A stretch of 48,924 nucleotides of DNA, taken from the NCBI GenBank assembly GCA_026419775.2, contig JAOPGA020001692.1:1-48924 (forward strand), written 5' to 3'. The translations under genes and the position numbers were made by a program. The notes beneath the pieces are model-generated. The model had not been told where the DNA came from. It was given only the letters and a program-made list of their open reading frames with translations, and ran no database searches. Shown here one piece after another: positions 48,921 through 48,924 of the stretch (position 1 is the first letter of the stretch; each line of letters starts with the position of its first letter). This stretch comes from Acrasis kona (Eukaryota > Heterolobosea > Eutetramitea > Acrasida > Acrasidae).

Positions 48921-48924
48921 TATT

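Noticed and set aside
1-48924. CRISPR arrays, rRNA, transposons, virus-derived elements, operons
   Set aside because: No spaced palindromic repeats, ribosomal RNA sequence, transposase, reverse transcriptase or capsid-like reading frame was recognised; genes are monocistronic with introns.

Overview
The window is nuclear DNA of a unicellular eukaryote with a compact, moderately AT-rich genome. About 39 protein genes can be supported on both strands. The standard genetic code fits throughout. Coding regions are cut by very short GT-AG introns (37 modelled, 36-48 bp, most 36-42 bp). Every multi-exon model given here closes in frame to a whole number of codons. The gene set is eukaryotic: WIPI/Atg18, kinesin, UBE2H, the exosome subunit RRP41, the proteasome subunit Rpn9, HSBP1, SMIM7, Ras, PRL phosphatase, VPS9, XRCC3 and ABCC. 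RWP-RK, LURP-one, NHL-GPS receptor, RPEL and DUF898-like proteins suggest a free-living protist. A heterolobosean or amoebozoan would fit, but the lineage cannot be settled from this window. No rRNA, tRNA, CRISPR, transposon or virus-derived element was recognised.

Layout. 0-8.1 kb: Atg18/WIPI facing a kinesin-7-like motor, a small secreted protein, a GPI-anchored S1 protease, a Zn-Cys/ubiquitin-like protein with a PPSSQ minisatellite, and a VPS9-domain protein. 8.4-15.5 kb: a GT54-like glycosyltransferase, a Ras GTPase, a membrane-anchored JmjC/cupin hydroxylase, an HPP membrane protein, SMIM7, a coiled-coil protein with a catalytically dead WRN-type exonuclease domain, and an RWP-RK factor. 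16.3-26.1 kb: HSBP1, UBE2H, a GST, an RPEL protein, XRCC3, a type I membrane protein, RRP41, an unknown helical protein, a tiny mitochondrial protein and THEM6. 27.0-34.0 kb: a 1794-aa NHL/mucin/GPS/multi-TM receptor, a CDGSH protein and an F-box protein with 22-aa repeats. 34.3-48.9 kb: a DUF898-like protein, a PRL phosphatase, a four-TM protein, a LURP-one protein, Rpn9, an HTATIP2-like reductase, a three-TM protein, a second GPI protein, a Cys-rich peptide, a charged nuclear protein, a full ABCC transporter and an EMAPII-type tRNA-binding protein.

Organisation. Genes are independent transcription units, not operons. Convergent neighbours often end within 6-60 bp of each other and share poly(A)-signal DNA that reads on both strands. 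Some divergent neighbours start 46-66 bp apart. Conserved housekeeping genes carry the short introns, while most secreted, adhesive or lineage-specific genes are intronless single exons. No single pathway links the window, although several products fall into loose groups: protein turnover (UBE2H, Rpn9, F-box, ubiquitin-like), lipid/membrane identity (Atg18, VPS9, Ras, PRL), cell surface (two GPI proteins, NHL receptor, GT54), and nucleic-acid work (XRCC3, RRP41, pseudo-exonuclease, EMAPII).

The items most worth follow-up are the dead exonuclease, the NHL/mucin/GPS receptor, the unclassified zinc/ubiquitin-like protein, the uniform tiny introns and the shared bidirectional 3' ends.
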